From the NCBI RefSeq assembly GCF_001652725.1, contig NZ_LWHJ01000022.1:742009-806008 (forward strand): a stretch of DNA of 64,000 nt. Reading direction: 5' to 3'. The translations under genes were made by a program, and so were the position numbers. Below, in pieces: positions 45,818 through 55,593 of the stretch. The notes beneath the pieces are model-generated. The model had not been told where the DNA came from. It worked only from the letters and a program-made list of their open reading frames with translations, and did not search any database. Source of the stretch: Pedobacter psychrophilus. GTDB lineage: Bacteria; Bacteroidota; Bacteroidia; Sphingobacteriales; Sphingobacteriaceae. Numbering within the stretch: the stretch's first letter is position 1; the number at the start of each line of letters is the position of its first letter.

Positions 45818-47263
45818 ATGTTTTTACTGAAAGATAAAAAGTTTGTAATAGGTTTTCTTTTTTTCTTTTTATTCTCCTTGATCTCAATCGTCAATCATTA
45901 TAGTTTAAGAACATTTTTTGATTTAGGCATGGTCAATCAGGCACTTTATCAAATAGGTAATTTGCAAAGCCCATTATTTACTTTAGGAATTGATGGAATA
46001 AATATGCCATTTTTAGCAACCCATTTTAGCCCGATTATTTATTTGTATTATCCTATTTTCTTAATTTTTGGCAGTTATACCCCGTCAGTTATTCAAATAT
46101 TAATAATTTCTTTGGCAGGTTATCCAATTTATAAATTTTCAAAAATTAAATTAAATGAGACTTTAGCAAAGTATTGCCTTTTACAGTTTTATCTTATTTG
46201 GGGAATTTATGCTGCCTTAGCCTTTGATTTCCATAATAATGTTATTGGATCAATGATCTTGCCTTGGATATTTTTATATGCTGATCAAAAAAAATATCCA
46301 CAATTGATTATTTCTAGTTTTCTAATGCTGATTTGCATGGAAACTTTTGGGATCTGGTTATTTTTTATTTTCTGTGTTTTATTTTTATTAGATCTTAAGA
46401 AATATAAAAAATTTAATCCTCAATTCCCAATTCTAGCAATTTTATCGCTAATCTATAGCTTAGCAATAATCTTTTATGTAATGCCTAGTTTGCAAAATAC
46501 AGATCAAAATTTACAGTTTTTAAGATTTTCACATTTGGGTAACTCTTTGGGTGATATCGTTCTCAATTTATTTAATCACCCAGTTAACATTTTAAAAGCT
46601 TTTTATATCAATTTCAATGGTGGAGGTATTGCTTATCAGAAATTGATATTTATGTGTTTTTTGATATTTTCAGGTGGATTTTTGTTATATAAAAATCCAA
46701 TTTTATTTCTAATGTTTTTTGTTCCTGTAGCTTTAAAATTTCTATCTAGTGATGTTAGTCTTTATGGTATTTATCATCAATACAGCATTGAATTTGTTCC
46801 ATTATTAAGTTTCACTTTTATATTAGGGCTTGGTAAAATTGAAATTACACAGCAAAAAAAAATAGCCTTTTTTTGCTGTGTAACAACCTTATTTTCAACT
46901 TTCTTAAGTATGAGTTTTAGTTTGGGAGAATATGATTACAAAGCAAATTCTAATATTCTGAGTTTAAAACATTATCAATCTGGTTTAAACCTCAATTCTA
47001 TAAAAGAAGATTTAAAGTTAATTCCAAATGATGTTAGCGTAAGTACGAGTTCTTGTTTATCGCCGTATTTATATAAACGGAGTAACTTGTATCATTTTCC
47101 TATCATAAAAGATTCAAAATATATTGCAGTAATTAAACAAAATAGAAGTACTTGGCCTATTACTGAAGAAGAGCATAAACAGAAGATTATGGAATTAAAA
47201 AATCTTGGTACATATACTGTATTAATAGAAAATAACGACTTGATAATTTTAAAAAAGAATTAG
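45818..47263 (+). CDS. DUF2079 family membrane protein
   Basis: The 481-residue polytopic protein has about nine hydrophobic segments. The N-terminal block RTFFDLGMVNQALYQIG and the loop that follows match the DUF2079 family, whose members look like GT-C-type glycosyltransferases or sugar-lipid handling proteins. No catalytic role is proved. The stop is 1 base from the end of the convergent udk gene, with no terminator between them. Confidence 0.75.
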   Translation: MFLLKDKKFVIGFLFFFLFSLISIVNHYSLRTFFDLGMVNQALYQIGNLQSPLFTLGIDGINMPFLATHFSPIIYLYYPIFLIFGSYTPSVIQILIISLAGYPIYKFSKIKLNETLAKYCLLQFYLIWGIYAALAFDFHNNVIGSMILPWIFLYADQKKYPQLIISSFLMLICMETFGIWLFFIFCVLFLLDLKKYKKFNPQFPILAILSLIYSLAIIFYVMPSLQNTDQNLQFLRFSHLGNSLGDIVLNLFNHPVNILKAFYINFNGGGIAYQKLIFMCFLIFSGGFLLYKNPILFLMFFVPVALKFLSSDVSLYGIYHQYSIEFVPLLSFTFILGLGKIEITQQKKIAFFCCVTTLFSTFLSMSFSLGEYDYKANSNILSLKHYQSGLNLNSIKEDLKLIPNDVSVSTSSCLSPYLYKRSNLYHFPIIKDSKYIAVIKQNRSTWPITEEEHKQKIMELKNLGTYTVLIENNDLIILKKN

Positions 47264-47264
47264 A

Positions 47265-47903
47265 TTAAAACCCTAATTTCATTTTCAAATCTTTAGAAAT
47301 CTCATCAGTAATATCTAAAATATGTTTTAACTCATTGGTAGAATTTTCAATGATATTATCACACCTTGTTCTATGTGGTAATAAGTATTCATTATAAGCA
47401 GGAATCACGTGATTTTGCCACTTGTACATCACGTCATCTTCAGAGTAACCTCTTTCTAATAAATCTCTTTTTAACCTACGCTCTAAAGCAATCTCTGCGG
47501 CAGCATCAATAAAAATACGACCATCAAAAATGGCATCTATTTTTTCATAATGATAAATGAATAAACCTTCTAAAATTAAAATAGGGGCGGGCTTAATCTC
47601 TAAAATTTTAGGGATTGCATGCGGATTGTTAAAGGTGTACTCTTTTTTATAAACGGTTTTATTATTCAATAGATCAAAAACATCGTTTTCAAACTGATTA
47701 ACTTCTATACAGGTAGGTAAATCAAAATTATGAAGACGGTTTTCTTCGGGCGTCATTTCTCCCATTTGGATATAATAATCATCCTGAGAAACTAGGCAAA
47801 CTTCTTCAGAAGAAAAATGATTTAAAAAACAATTGAGAAAGAATGTCTTTCCAGAACCACTTCCTCCGGCAACTCCTAATACGTAAGGTTTTTTAATTTT
47901 CAT
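47265..47903 (-). CDS. udk: Uridine kinase
   Basis: Phosphorylates uridine and cytidine to UMP/CMP with ATP or GTP. Walker A is GVAGGSGSGKT; LVSQDDYYIQM and NFDLPTCIEVNQFENDV are the substrate-binding stretch; IDAAAEIALERRLKRD is the lid. The 212-residue length is typical. The start overlaps the LysM gene stop by 11 bases, so it is the last gene of a leftward DUF4905-LysM-udk operon. Confidence 0.95.
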   Translation of the reverse strand: MKIKKPYVLGVAGGSGSGKTFFLNCFLNHFSSEEVCLVSQDDYYIQMGEMTPEENRLHNFDLPTCIEVNQFENDVFDLLNNKTVYKKEYTFNNPHAIPKILEIKPAPILILEGLFIYHYEKIDAIFDGRIFIDAAAEIALERRLKRDLLERGYSEDDVMYKWQNHVIPAYNEYLLPHRTRCDNIIENSTNELKHILDITDEISKDLKMKLGF

Positions 47904-48828
47904 TCGGTACGCCGAAGGTTATATTGACTAAAAATCTTTTATCTAAAGCACCAATGGCATCTGCGGTAGCTTTTGTAACTACAATAATTACATCTTTTGT
48001 GGTCTCATTTTCTGTAAACCTGCCCACAACTTTAGCAAATACGCTACGGCTTGTCATGGGATTTGTGATTTTTATTACAGTTCCAACTGGCGCTGTACGA
48101 TGTAACGCATAGCTTTTAGTAGCGTCTAAATTATTATCATCAATCCAAACTGCCAAACCCTTATCATTCATGGCGGTAATACCGTATCGGTTTTTTGGAA
48201 TTTCAACACTGCTCTGAGAATCAGTAGAATCTAAATATTTAATTTTATTAGGATTTACAGGCTTATATTCAGGTTTTTTCTCGATAACAACTTGTGGTTT
48301 TCCTTTATCATTAACTTCTACTTCTTGTGTTAAGCTAACTTTTTCGTTAGAAATTACTTTTAATTTTTGCCCGATAGTTAAGCTGCTAGATTTTAAATCA
48401 TTTAAAAGTTTAAGATCATCCACACGCATATTATATTTACTAGCAATGCTGTAAAGCGTTTCGCCTGCTGTCACTTTGTGTGTTATTTCTTTAGTTTTAT
48501 CTGTCTCTTTATCTTTTTTAGGAGGAGTTGAAGTAAAAACTGTAGGAGGGCTATTGAAAGGAATTTGTGTAGGTATTTTTATTATTTCCGATGGTTGTAA
48601 ACTCGCATTTTTATTATATTCCATAATAACCTGAGGGCTAACACCATATCTTCTGCCAATTGCGTAATAAGTTTGTTTAGGTTCTACTTTGTGTAATATC
48701 AGTTTTTTACCATTTAGATTTTCCACACCAATAGAATCCCTAAAAGAACTCGCTTTTACAGAAATTATGGACAAGAAAAATATAAAAAATAGGAGGTTTT
48801 TATAATTCATGAAATGATTTTTATTCAT
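47893..48828 (-). CDS. LysM-domain protein with C-terminal double-psi barrel-like region
   Basis: The 311-residue protein has a hydrophobic signal (MNYKNLLFFIFFLSIISVKA, preceded by a short extension; an in-frame ATG at 48810 is an alternative start). Two LysM repeats follow: LHKVEPKQTYYAIGRRYGVSPQ and THKVTAGETLYSIASKYNMRVDD. The last 90 residues (ALHRTAPVGTVIKITNPMTSRSVFAKVVGRF) resemble an RlpA-type double-psi beta-barrel. It should bind peptidoglycan in the periplasm; catalysis is not shown. Confidence 0.88.
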   Translation of the reverse strand: MNKNHFMNYKNLLFFIFFLSIISVKASSFRDSIGVENLNGKKLILHKVEPKQTYYAIGRRYGVSPQVIMEYNKNASLQPSEIIKIPTQIPFNSPPTVFTSTPPKKDKETDKTKEITHKVTAGETLYSIASKYNMRVDDLKLLNDLKSSSLTIGQKLKVISNEKVSLTQEVEVNDKGKPQVVIEKKPEYKPVNPNKIKYLDSTDSQSSVEIPKNRYGITAMNDKGLAVWIDDNNLDATKSYALHRTAPVGTVIKITNPMTSRSVFAKVVGRFTENETTKDVIIVVTKATADAIGALDKRFLVNITFGVPNEN

Positions 48829-48844
48829 TTTAAAAATTTTGCAA

Positions 48845-49594
48845 TTATACTAAATAACTCACAATTTCTGATTTGTTTTTAATAAAAATCAGTTTGCTTT
48901 GCCAGATAAAGAACGTATCAAAACTCTTCTTTGTTATGGCTTGGTTAATGATGTCTTCAAATAAAACAGCATCGTTTTTTTTAACGATGAGGTATTGGTC
49001 AAAATGATTTCCTTGTGGTTTATAACCTGATAAAATCTCTAAATCTTTATAAAACAGTTGGTGTTTAGTTTCCAAATCTAAATTTTCATCAATAATTTTC
49101 GGTAAAATAATCTCATTATTTAAAGATTTTAAAAAAATTAAATCTTCCAAAACAACAGTTTCTACTAACTCGCCATTATCAGAATTTAACAATTTATATT
49201 TTCTAGGATTAACCCTTGGGTCAAAAACAACCAATCCTTGCTGGGTAAATTGTTGCAGAGTTACGCTAAAATTTTGCCATAAAACTTTTTTCGATTTTAA
49301 ATCTAATGCGATTATTCCCTTTTGCACAGGCGAAAATTCACTTTCAAAACCTGAAAGATAAAGTATCTGATTTTTAACAGTTTGAATATTTAAAAGCCAA
49401 TCATCCTCCAAATAAAAATCTTGTAAGAGATATTTATGCCCTATAAAATCATAAGAATTAAAAAATACTTTTTTATCATTCGTTCTGCTTTCCCATACTA
49501 TTGTTTCATTGTCATCATCTAAAATTATTTTCCAAATAATTTGATTTGATTTGGGTGAGTGTAAATGCTTTGCAGTATATTTAGAGGAAATCAT
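48845..49594 (-). CDS. DUF4905-like protein
   Basis: A 249-residue protein without a signal peptide or membrane segment. Repeated blade-like strands (LLNIQTVKNQILYLSGFE, GIIALDLKSKKVLWQN, GLVVFDPRVNPRKYKLLNSD) suggest a short beta-propeller with PQQ-like blades. From general layout and position I place it with DUF4905, a Bacteroidota family of unknown role. It is the first gene of the leftward trio, with 16 bases to the LysM gene, and diverges from the NfeD-type protease by 18 bases. Confidence 0.6.
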   Translation of the reverse strand: MISSKYTAKHLHSPKSNQIIWKIILDDDNETIVWESRTNDKKVFFNSYDFIGHKYLLQDFYLEDDWLLNIQTVKNQILYLSGFESEFSPVQKGIIALDLKSKKVLWQNFSVTLQQFTQQGLVVFDPRVNPRKYKLLNSDNGELVETVVLEDLIFLKSLNNEIILPKIIDENLDLETKHQLFYKDLEILSGYKPQGNHFDQYLIVKKNDAVLFEDIINQAITKKSFDTFFIWQSKLIFIKNKSEIVSYLV

Positions 49595-49612
49595 CTTTTT
49601 GATGCAAAAATT

Positions 49613-50947
49613 ATGAAAAGAATAATTAATGGAATTTTATTTTTAATAATATGCTTTAGCAGCACTAATATTTTGGCGCAAACTAAGGTTTATCAGTTAA
49701 ATTTAAAAGAAGAAATAAATCCTGCAGCTTGGCGAGCTACTAAGAAAGCATTTGAAGCTGCAAAACAAAATGGCGCCACCGTAATGATTATTGATATGAA
49801 TACTTACGGCGGTTTGTTAGATTATGCCGATTCTATCCGCACAAAAATTTTGAATAGTAATTTGAAAACGATAGTATATATTGATAATAATGCAGCATCT
49901 GCTGGGGCGTTAATTTCTATCGCTTGTGATAAAATCTATATGGTTCGTGGTGCTAGTATTGGTGCCGCAAGCGTGGTAAATGGAAATGGTGAAGTTTTAC
50001 CTGAAAAATATCAATCTTATATGCGTGGCTTAATGCGTACAACTGCAGAAGCAAAAGGAAGAAATCCAAAAATTGCAGAGGCTTTTGTTGATCCTAATGT
50101 GGAAATAAAAGATATCAACGAGAAAGGTAAAGTATTAACATTTACCACTAATGAAGCCATAGCAAATGGTTTTTGTAATGGTGAAGCAAGCTCGATAAGT
50201 GATGTTTTAGCAAAAGAAGGGATTTCTAATTTTCAAAAAACAGAATATCAGCCTACCACAGTAGATTTTATTATTGGATTTTTAACAAACCCAGCCGTAA
50301 GCAGTATTTTAATACTTTTAATTATTGGAGGAATTTATTTCGAGTTGCAAGCACCGGGAATTGGTTTTGCGCTTTTGGTAACAATTGTTGCGTCATTACT
50401 GTTTTTTGCGCCACTTTATGTTGAAGGACTAGCCGCTAATTGGGAAATTTTATTATTTGTTGGGGGAGTGGTTTTGTTGATATTAGAAATATTCTTAATT
50501 CCAGGATTTGGGGTTTTAGGCATTTTGGGAATTATATTTATTATTATTGGATTAGCTATGAGCTTGATTTTAAACGACTTTTTTGACCTCAGCATCAGCG
50601 GAAGCGAACGAATAACACAATCTTTTTTAATTGTTTTGGCTTCGATGATCGCAGCAATCGCTTTATCTGTGATTTTTGGAGGAAATATTTTAAAGTCTGG
50701 CGCTTTCCAAAGATTGGTTTTAAATGATGAGCAGCAATCAAATGAAGGTTATCAAGTTAAAAAACCAAGGATAGAATTGTTAGGAAAGCGAGGTTTTGCA
50801 AAAACAGATTTGCGTCCTTCTGGAAGGATAGATATCGATGGCGAATGGTTTGATGCCGTTTCTGATGATGGTTATATTGATCATGGAACCGATATTATTA
50901 TCTCTAAAATCGAGAATTATAATTTGGTGGTGAGGAAGGTTTCTTAA
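49613..50947 (+). CDS. NfeD/ClpP-class membrane serine protease
   Basis: The 444-residue product begins at ATG 49613 (MKRIINGILFLIICF; an upstream ATG at 49565 gives a non-signal extension). The N-terminal half is a ClpP-like Ser-Lys protease: VMIIDMNTYGG, IDNNAASAGALISIA with the nucleophile Ser, and Lys in RTTAEAKGR. Four or five helices follow (about 215-350) and a C-terminal NfeD OB-fold (LLGKRGFAKTDLRPSGRI). This is the long NfeD type, thought to handle stomatin-like partners. Confidence 0.9.
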   Translation: MKRIINGILFLIICFSSTNILAQTKVYQLNLKEEINPAAWRATKKAFEAAKQNGATVMIIDMNTYGGLLDYADSIRTKILNSNLKTIVYIDNNAASAGALISIACDKIYMVRGASIGAASVVNGNGEVLPEKYQSYMRGLMRTTAEAKGRNPKIAEAFVDPNVEIKDINEKGKVLTFTTNEAIANGFCNGEASSISDVLAKEGISNFQKTEYQPTTVDFIIGFLTNPAVSSILILLIIGGIYFELQAPGIGFALLVTIVASLLFFAPLYVEGLAANWEILLFVGGVVLLILEIFLIPGFGVLGILGIIFIIIGLAMSLILNDFFDLSISGSERITQSFLIVLASMIAAIALSVIFGGNILKSGAFQRLVLNDEQQSNEGYQVKKPRIELLGKRGFAKTDLRPSGRIDIDGEWFDAVSDDGYIDHGTDIIISKIENYNLVVRKVS

Positions 50948-50956
50948 TTGTAGAAT

Positions 50957-50998
50957 AAAAAAAGGTCATTCTCCTTATTATAGAGAATGACCTTTTGA
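50957..50998. terminator. Bidirectional terminator between nfeD-type gene and manC
   Basis: A 14-bp perfect stem, AAAAGGTCATTCTC / GAGAATGACCTTTT, lies in the convergent gap with A/T tracts on both sides. Confidence 0.88.
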
Positions 50999-51009
50999 TT
51001 TTAATATTG

Positions 51010-52095
51010 TTAAATATACTTTATACCAAATTTATGTTTAACATCCGCAACAACTTGTTTAACATGTTGTTCTTCGCTTCTTGGACAAATCATCAACATA
51101 TTATTAGATTCTACCACAATAAAATCATGCAATCCGTTTAAGATAACTACTTTATCTTGAGGTACATTTACCATACAATTGGATGAATTGTACATGACCA
51201 CCTTTTCTGCATTAATGACAGCGTTGCCTACGTAATCTTTATCAGCCAAATCATAAACAGAAGACCAGGTTCCTAAATCACTCCATCCAAATTCTGATGG
51301 CATTACATATACATTATCCGCTTTTTCCATGATCCCATAATCGATAGAAATATTGGTGCATTTTTGAAAAGCAGACTGAATAAATTCTTTTTCTGATTTA
51401 GAGTTATAATGAGATTTCCCATCTCTAAAAATCTCGCTCATGTCAGGTAAATAAGTATCAAAAGCTTTAATAATTTCTCCTACGCTCCAAATAAAAATTC
51501 CAGAATTCCATAAAAAATCTCCGCTATCTAAAAAAGTTTGAGCTATTTCTAAAGACGGTTTTTCTGTAAAGGTTTTAACTTTATGCAAATTATCAGTAAT
51601 CGTTTCTTCAGAATATTGTATATATCCATAACCTGTATCTGGACGAGAAGGTTTTATTCCTAAAGTAATTAAACACTTATGTTCTTTACTGGCAACCAGG
51701 GCTTTATTAATGATATTAACAAAATTTTCAGTCTCTAAAATTAAATGATCAGAAGGTGCGACAACAATTTGGGCATCTTTATCTAACTGTTTAATTTTAT
51801 AACAACCATAAGCAATACAAGGAGCTGTATTTCTCATAATTGGTTCCCCAATTATCTGATTGTCTATTAATTCTGGCAATTGCTCTTTAACCAAATCAAA
51901 GTAATTTTCGTTGGTTAAAATATAGATGTTCTCTACAGGTACAATTTTTTTAAATCTTTCAAAAGTATTTTGAATCAAGCTTTTTCCGGTTCCTAAAACA
52001 TCTAAAAATTGTTTAGGATACGTAGTACGACTAACAGGCCAAAACCTGCTTCCCACACCACCGGCCATAATTAAAGCATAATTATTTTTATTCAT
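51010..52095 (-). CDS. manC: Mannose-1-phosphate guanylyltransferase
   Basis: Makes GDP-mannose from Man-1-P and GTP. The nucleotidyltransferase start is ALIMAGGVGSRFWPVSR...YPKQFLDVLG, with EKPSLEIA, WNSGIFIW and the late FGWSDLGTW. At 361 residues it lacks the C-terminal mannose-6-phosphate isomerase domain of bifunctional ManC. The product feeds mannosyl and, after conversion, fucosyl transferases such as the GT11 enzyme at 20684. It is 10 bases downstream of kdsD. Confidence 0.94.
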   Translation of the reverse strand: MNKNNYALIMAGGVGSRFWPVSRTTYPKQFLDVLGTGKSLIQNTFERFKKIVPVENIYILTNENYFDLVKEQLPELIDNQIIGEPIMRNTAPCIAYGCYKIKQLDKDAQIVVAPSDHLILETENFVNIINKALVASKEHKCLITLGIKPSRPDTGYGYIQYSEETITDNLHKVKTFTEKPSLEIAQTFLDSGDFLWNSGIFIWSVGEIIKAFDTYLPDMSEIFRDGKSHYNSKSEKEFIQSAFQKCTNISIDYGIMEKADNVYVMPSEFGWSDLGTWSSVYDLADKDYVGNAVINAEKVVMYNSSNCMVNVPQDKVVILNGLHDFIVVESNNMLMICPRSEEQHVKQVVADVKHKFGIKYI

Positions 52096-52105
52096 TATAA
52101 TTGGT

Positions 52106-53071
52106 TTAAATAATTCCTTCTTTTAGTAAATCATGCAAATGTACAACTCCATTATATATATTATCTTTTTTTACAATAAGTTGAGTAATGTTAAATTGCT
52201 TCATCATTGCTAAAGCATTAACAGCCATTTCATTGGCATCTATAGTTTTTGGGTTTTTACTCATAATATCTACTGCTTTTAAGTTTTCAAATGAATTATA
52301 AGTTTCCATCATCCTTCTTAAATCGCCATCTGTAATTACACCAGCCAATTCTTTACCATTAATAACTGCTACTACACCTAGTCTTTTTTTAGTAATTTCT
52401 AAAATAGCCTCTTTCACATTAGCAGTAATTTCTATCTCGGGTTTTTCGTTTTGTGCGCATAAATCGCTAACCTTTAAATAAAGTTTTTTACCTAAAGCTC
52501 CTCCAGGGTGATATTTAGCAAAATCGTCTTTTGTAAATGATCTACATTCTAACAAACAGATTGCCAAAGCATCGCCTAAAACCATCTGAGCTGTAGTACT
52601 TGTGGTTGGTGCCAAATTATGTGGACAAGCTTCTGTTTCTATAGTTGCATCAATTACGAAGTCAGATTGTTGGGCTAAAAACGATTGGGTATCACCAACA
52701 AAGCAAGCTAATTTGTTATTTCCTTGTTTCAATAGCGGAATCAAAACTTTTATCTCAGAAGTATTGCCGCTTTTAGATAAACACAAAACAAGATCGTCTT
52801 TTTGTATAATTCCAAGATCACCATGAATCGCATCTGCAGCATGCATAAAAATAGCGGGTGTGCCTGTAGAATTAAATGTAGCAACTATTTTTTGAGCAAT
52901 AATAGCACTTTTTCCAACACCTGTAATAATTACCCTACCTTTTAAGTTTAATATGGCAAGAGTTAGATGTGCAAAATCGGGTTTTAATTGCTTAAGAAGT
53001 TGTTCTATAGCATTTGCCTCAGTTAAAATTGTTTTTTTTGCAACCTCTAATATTTCTTGTACTGATTTCAA
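52106..53071 (-). CDS. kdsD: Arabinose-5-phosphate isomerase (KpsF/GutQ family)
   Basis: Converts ribulose-5-P to arabinose-5-P for Kdo synthesis. An N-terminal SIS domain (GRVIITGVGKSAIIAQKI, DLVLCLSKSGNTSEI, TTSTTAQMVLGDALAICLL) is followed by a CBS pair (about 195-320). The 321-residue length matches KdsD/KpsF. It heads a two-gene transcript with manC and lies divergent from recQ; kdsA is 2.5 kb further on. Confidence 0.94.
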   Translation of the reverse strand: MKSVQEILEVAKKTILTEANAIEQLLKQLKPDFAHLTLAILNLKGRVIITGVGKSAIIAQKIVATFNSTGTPAIFMHAADAIHGDLGIIQKDDLVLCLSKSGNTSEIKVLIPLLKQGNNKLACFVGDTQSFLAQQSDFVIDATIETEACPHNLAPTTSTTAQMVLGDALAICLLECRSFTKDDFAKYHPGGALGKKLYLKVSDLCAQNEKPEIEITANVKEAILEITKKRLGVVAVINGKELAGVITDGDLRRMMETYNSFENLKAVDIMSKNPKTIDANEMAVNALAMMKQFNITQLIVKKDNIYNGVVHLHDLLKEGII

Positions 53072-53166
53072 ATTGTAAAAGTTTATAATTAAAATATTAT
53101 TATTTCACAAAAATATGTTATTTTGATGTCTAAAATCAGTATGGACTGTTTTTTTTGACTTTAATA

Positions 53167-55356
53167 ATGCAGATTAAAAAATCTTTAATAGACAACCTAC
53201 AAACTTTTTTCGGGTTTGACAATTTCAAAGGCGATCAGGAAGCTATCATAAACAGCATCTTAGAGAAAAACGACACATTTGTAATTATGCCAACTGGCGG
53301 AGGTAAATCTATATGTTATCAATTACCAGCATTAATGAGTGAAGGAACTGCCTTGGTTATTTCCCCACTTATTGCTTTAATGAAAAATCAAGTAGATCAG
53401 TTAAGAGCTTTTGGTGGTCGTGATAATATTGCACATTTTTTAAACTCATCACTTAACAAATCTGAAATATTAAAAGTTAAGGAAGATGTTTTAGCCGGTG
53501 AAACAAAATTGCTTTATGTTGCGCCTGAATCATTAACAAAACAAGATAATATAGACTTTTTAAAATTATTAACGATTTCTTTTGTAGCCATTGACGAGGC
53601 ACATTGTATATCTGAATGGGGTCATGATTTTAGACCAGAATATCGTAAAATAAGGCAAGTAATAAATAATATTGGAGAAAATATTTCTTTAATCGCTTTA
53701 ACTGCTACAGCTACTCCTAAAGTTCAATATGATATTCAGAAGAATTTAGGGATGACGGATGCTAACTTATTCAAATCTTCTTTTAACAGGCCAAATTTAT
53801 TTTATGATGTACGCCCAAAAAGAGATGTAATTAAAGAAATTGTAAAATATATTAAAAGTCATTCTGGTAAATCTGGCATTATCTATTGCTTAAGCCGTAA
53901 AAAGGTAGAAGAAGTAAGCAACGCCTTATCAATTAATGGTATAAAATCTTTACCATATCACGCTGGTTTAGAGCCAAAAGTTAGAGCAGATACTCAAGAT
54001 AAATTCCTGATGGAAGATGTTGATGTAATTGTAGCAACCATTGCTTTTGGAATGGGGATAGATAAACCAGATGTTCGTTATGTAATTCATCATGATATCC
54101 CGAAAAGTATGGAAGGCTACTATCAGGAAACGGGTAGGGCAGGCAGAGATGGTGGAGAAGGAATTTGTGTGGCTTTCTACTCAGAGAAAGATGTAGATAA
54201 GCTAGCAAAATTTATGAAAGATAAACCGGTTTCTGAACGTGAAATTGGTACACAAATATTAAAAGAGGTAATTGATTACTCAGAATCTGCTGTTTGCAGA
54301 AGAAAGCAGATTTTACATTATTTTGGAGAGAACTTTAATGAAGTTGGCTGCAATAATATGTGCGATAATTGTAGGGCAAAGAAAGAGCATTTTAGTGCAG
54401 AAGATTATTTAAAAACAGTCTTAACTTTTATTCAAGAAAATGGAGATAAGTTTGATGATCAATATATTATAAACGTTCTTTTAGGTTTAGAAACAGCTCA
54501 GATTCAATCTTATAAACATCATCAAAGCGAGTTTTTTGGAATTGGAAAAGAACAAGGTTTACTACTTTGGAAATCTGTTTTAAGACAAGCTTTATTAGAT
54601 AATTTTATTATTAAAGATGTTGATAATTTTGGATTAGTGCGCATATCTAAATCTGGTGAGAAATTTCTAGAAAGTCCATATCCATTGCGTTTCATCATGA
54701 ATAGGGAAATGGAAAGTGCACAAAGCGATGAGGATAATGCTGCACAACAAGGAAGTGGAGCAGTTGATGTGCAACTTTTGCAATTGCTTAAAGATTTGCG
54801 TAAAAAAATTGCCAAACAAAAAAACTTACCTCCATTTGTTATATTTCAAGACCCATCCTTAGACGAAATGTGTACACATTATCCAATTAATATGGATGAG
54901 CTAAAACATATTTCTGGAGTTGGAAACGGGAAAGCCGCAAAATTTGGTACTACTTTTATAGAGTTAATAAAAAAATATGTTGAAGATAATGACATTGATC
55001 GTCCGATAGATTTTGTTGTAAAAACTACTGCAAATAAGTCTGCGCTAAAGGTTTCCATTATTCAAAATATCGATAGGCATATATCTTTAGAAGACATTGC
55101 AGCTTCAAAGGGTATCAGTTATGAGGATATTTTAAAAGAAGTAGAGTCTATTGTGGGCTCAGGCACAAAGCTTAATCTTAATTATTTCATCGATGAAGTT
55201 ATTGATGAAGACAGGCAAGACGAAGTTTTTGACTATTTTAAAACAGCCGAAGTAGACTCAATAGATGATGCATTATCAGAATTGGGTTCTGATGATTACA
55301 ACAGAGAAGAAATACAGTTGATGCGCATTAAATTTATGTCGGAATTAGGAAATTAA
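53167..55356 (+). CDS. recQ: ATP-dependent DNA helicase RecQ
   Basis: The ATG at 53167 is taken as start (an in-frame TTG 12 bases earlier is the alternative). Domains in order: a DEAH helicase core (GFDNFKGDQEAI, Walker A PTGGGKS, DEAHC, TATATPKV, ETGRAGRDGG), a RecQ-C zinc/winged-helix region (CRRKQILHYFGENF, then CNNMCDNCRA) and an HRDC domain (about 540-610). The last 120 residues are an acidic tail found in Bacteroidota RecQ proteins. Unwinds 3'-5' in recombination and repair. Confidence 0.96.
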   Translation: MQIKKSLIDNLQTFFGFDNFKGDQEAIINSILEKNDTFVIMPTGGGKSICYQLPALMSEGTALVISPLIALMKNQVDQLRAFGGRDNIAHFLNSSLNKSEILKVKEDVLAGETKLLYVAPESLTKQDNIDFLKLLTISFVAIDEAHCISEWGHDFRPEYRKIRQVINNIGENISLIALTATATPKVQYDIQKNLGMTDANLFKSSFNRPNLFYDVRPKRDVIKEIVKYIKSHSGKSGIIYCLSRKKVEEVSNALSINGIKSLPYHAGLEPKVRADTQDKFLMEDVDVIVATIAFGMGIDKPDVRYVIHHDIPKSMEGYYQETGRAGRDGGEGICVAFYSEKDVDKLAKFMKDKPVSEREIGTQILKEVIDYSESAVCRRKQILHYFGENFNEVGCNNMCDNCRAKKEHFSAEDYLKTVLTFIQENGDKFDDQYIINVLLGLETAQIQSYKHHQSEFFGIGKEQGLLLWKSVLRQALLDNFIIKDVDNFGLVRISKSGEKFLESPYPLRFIMNREMESAQSDEDNAAQQGSGAVDVQLLQLLKDLRKKIAKQKNLPPFVIFQDPSLDEMCTHYPINMDELKHISGVGNGKAAKFGTTFIELIKKYVEDNDIDRPIDFVVKTTANKSALKVSIIQNIDRHISLEDIAASKGISYEDILKEVESIVGSGTKLNLNYFIDEVIDEDRQDEVFDYFKTAEVDSIDDALSELGSDDYNREEIQLMRIKFMSELGN

Positions 55357-55411
55357 TTTATTAATTAGGGATATTATTGGGCTATCCTGGAAATGTTTAA
55401 AATAATAATTT

Positions 55412-55505
55412 GGGCGTTTTTAACGGGCTATCCACTTTATTTTTTTGTAAGAACAAAAAAAGCCAGTCCGACTGCTGGCGAAGATGCCGTTCCTATCCCT
55501 AACGC
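55412..55505 (+). repeat. REP-like palindromic element in the kdsA leader
   Basis: The 94-base stretch has outer arms GCGTT (55414-55418) and AACGC (55501-55505), a perfect inner hairpin TTTTTTTGT-AAGA-ACAAAAAAA (55440-55461) and a GCCAG/CTGGC hairpin (55462-55479). GGGC...GGGCTATCC...ATCCCTAACGC resembles intergenic repeats I know from Bacteroidota genomes. It is read through by the frame of kdsA but lies before its true ATG. Confidence 0.5.
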
Positions 55506-55593
55506 AAATCCTACAAAATTCAAAACTATAATTAGATTCAAAATTCATTATTATCTTCATTCATTCAAAATTCATTCCTCAATCATTAAAAAG

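Noticed and set aside
55393..55593. 67-residue N-terminal extension of KdsA
   Set aside because: It is translated repeat sequence; KdsA of normal length starts at ATG 55594.
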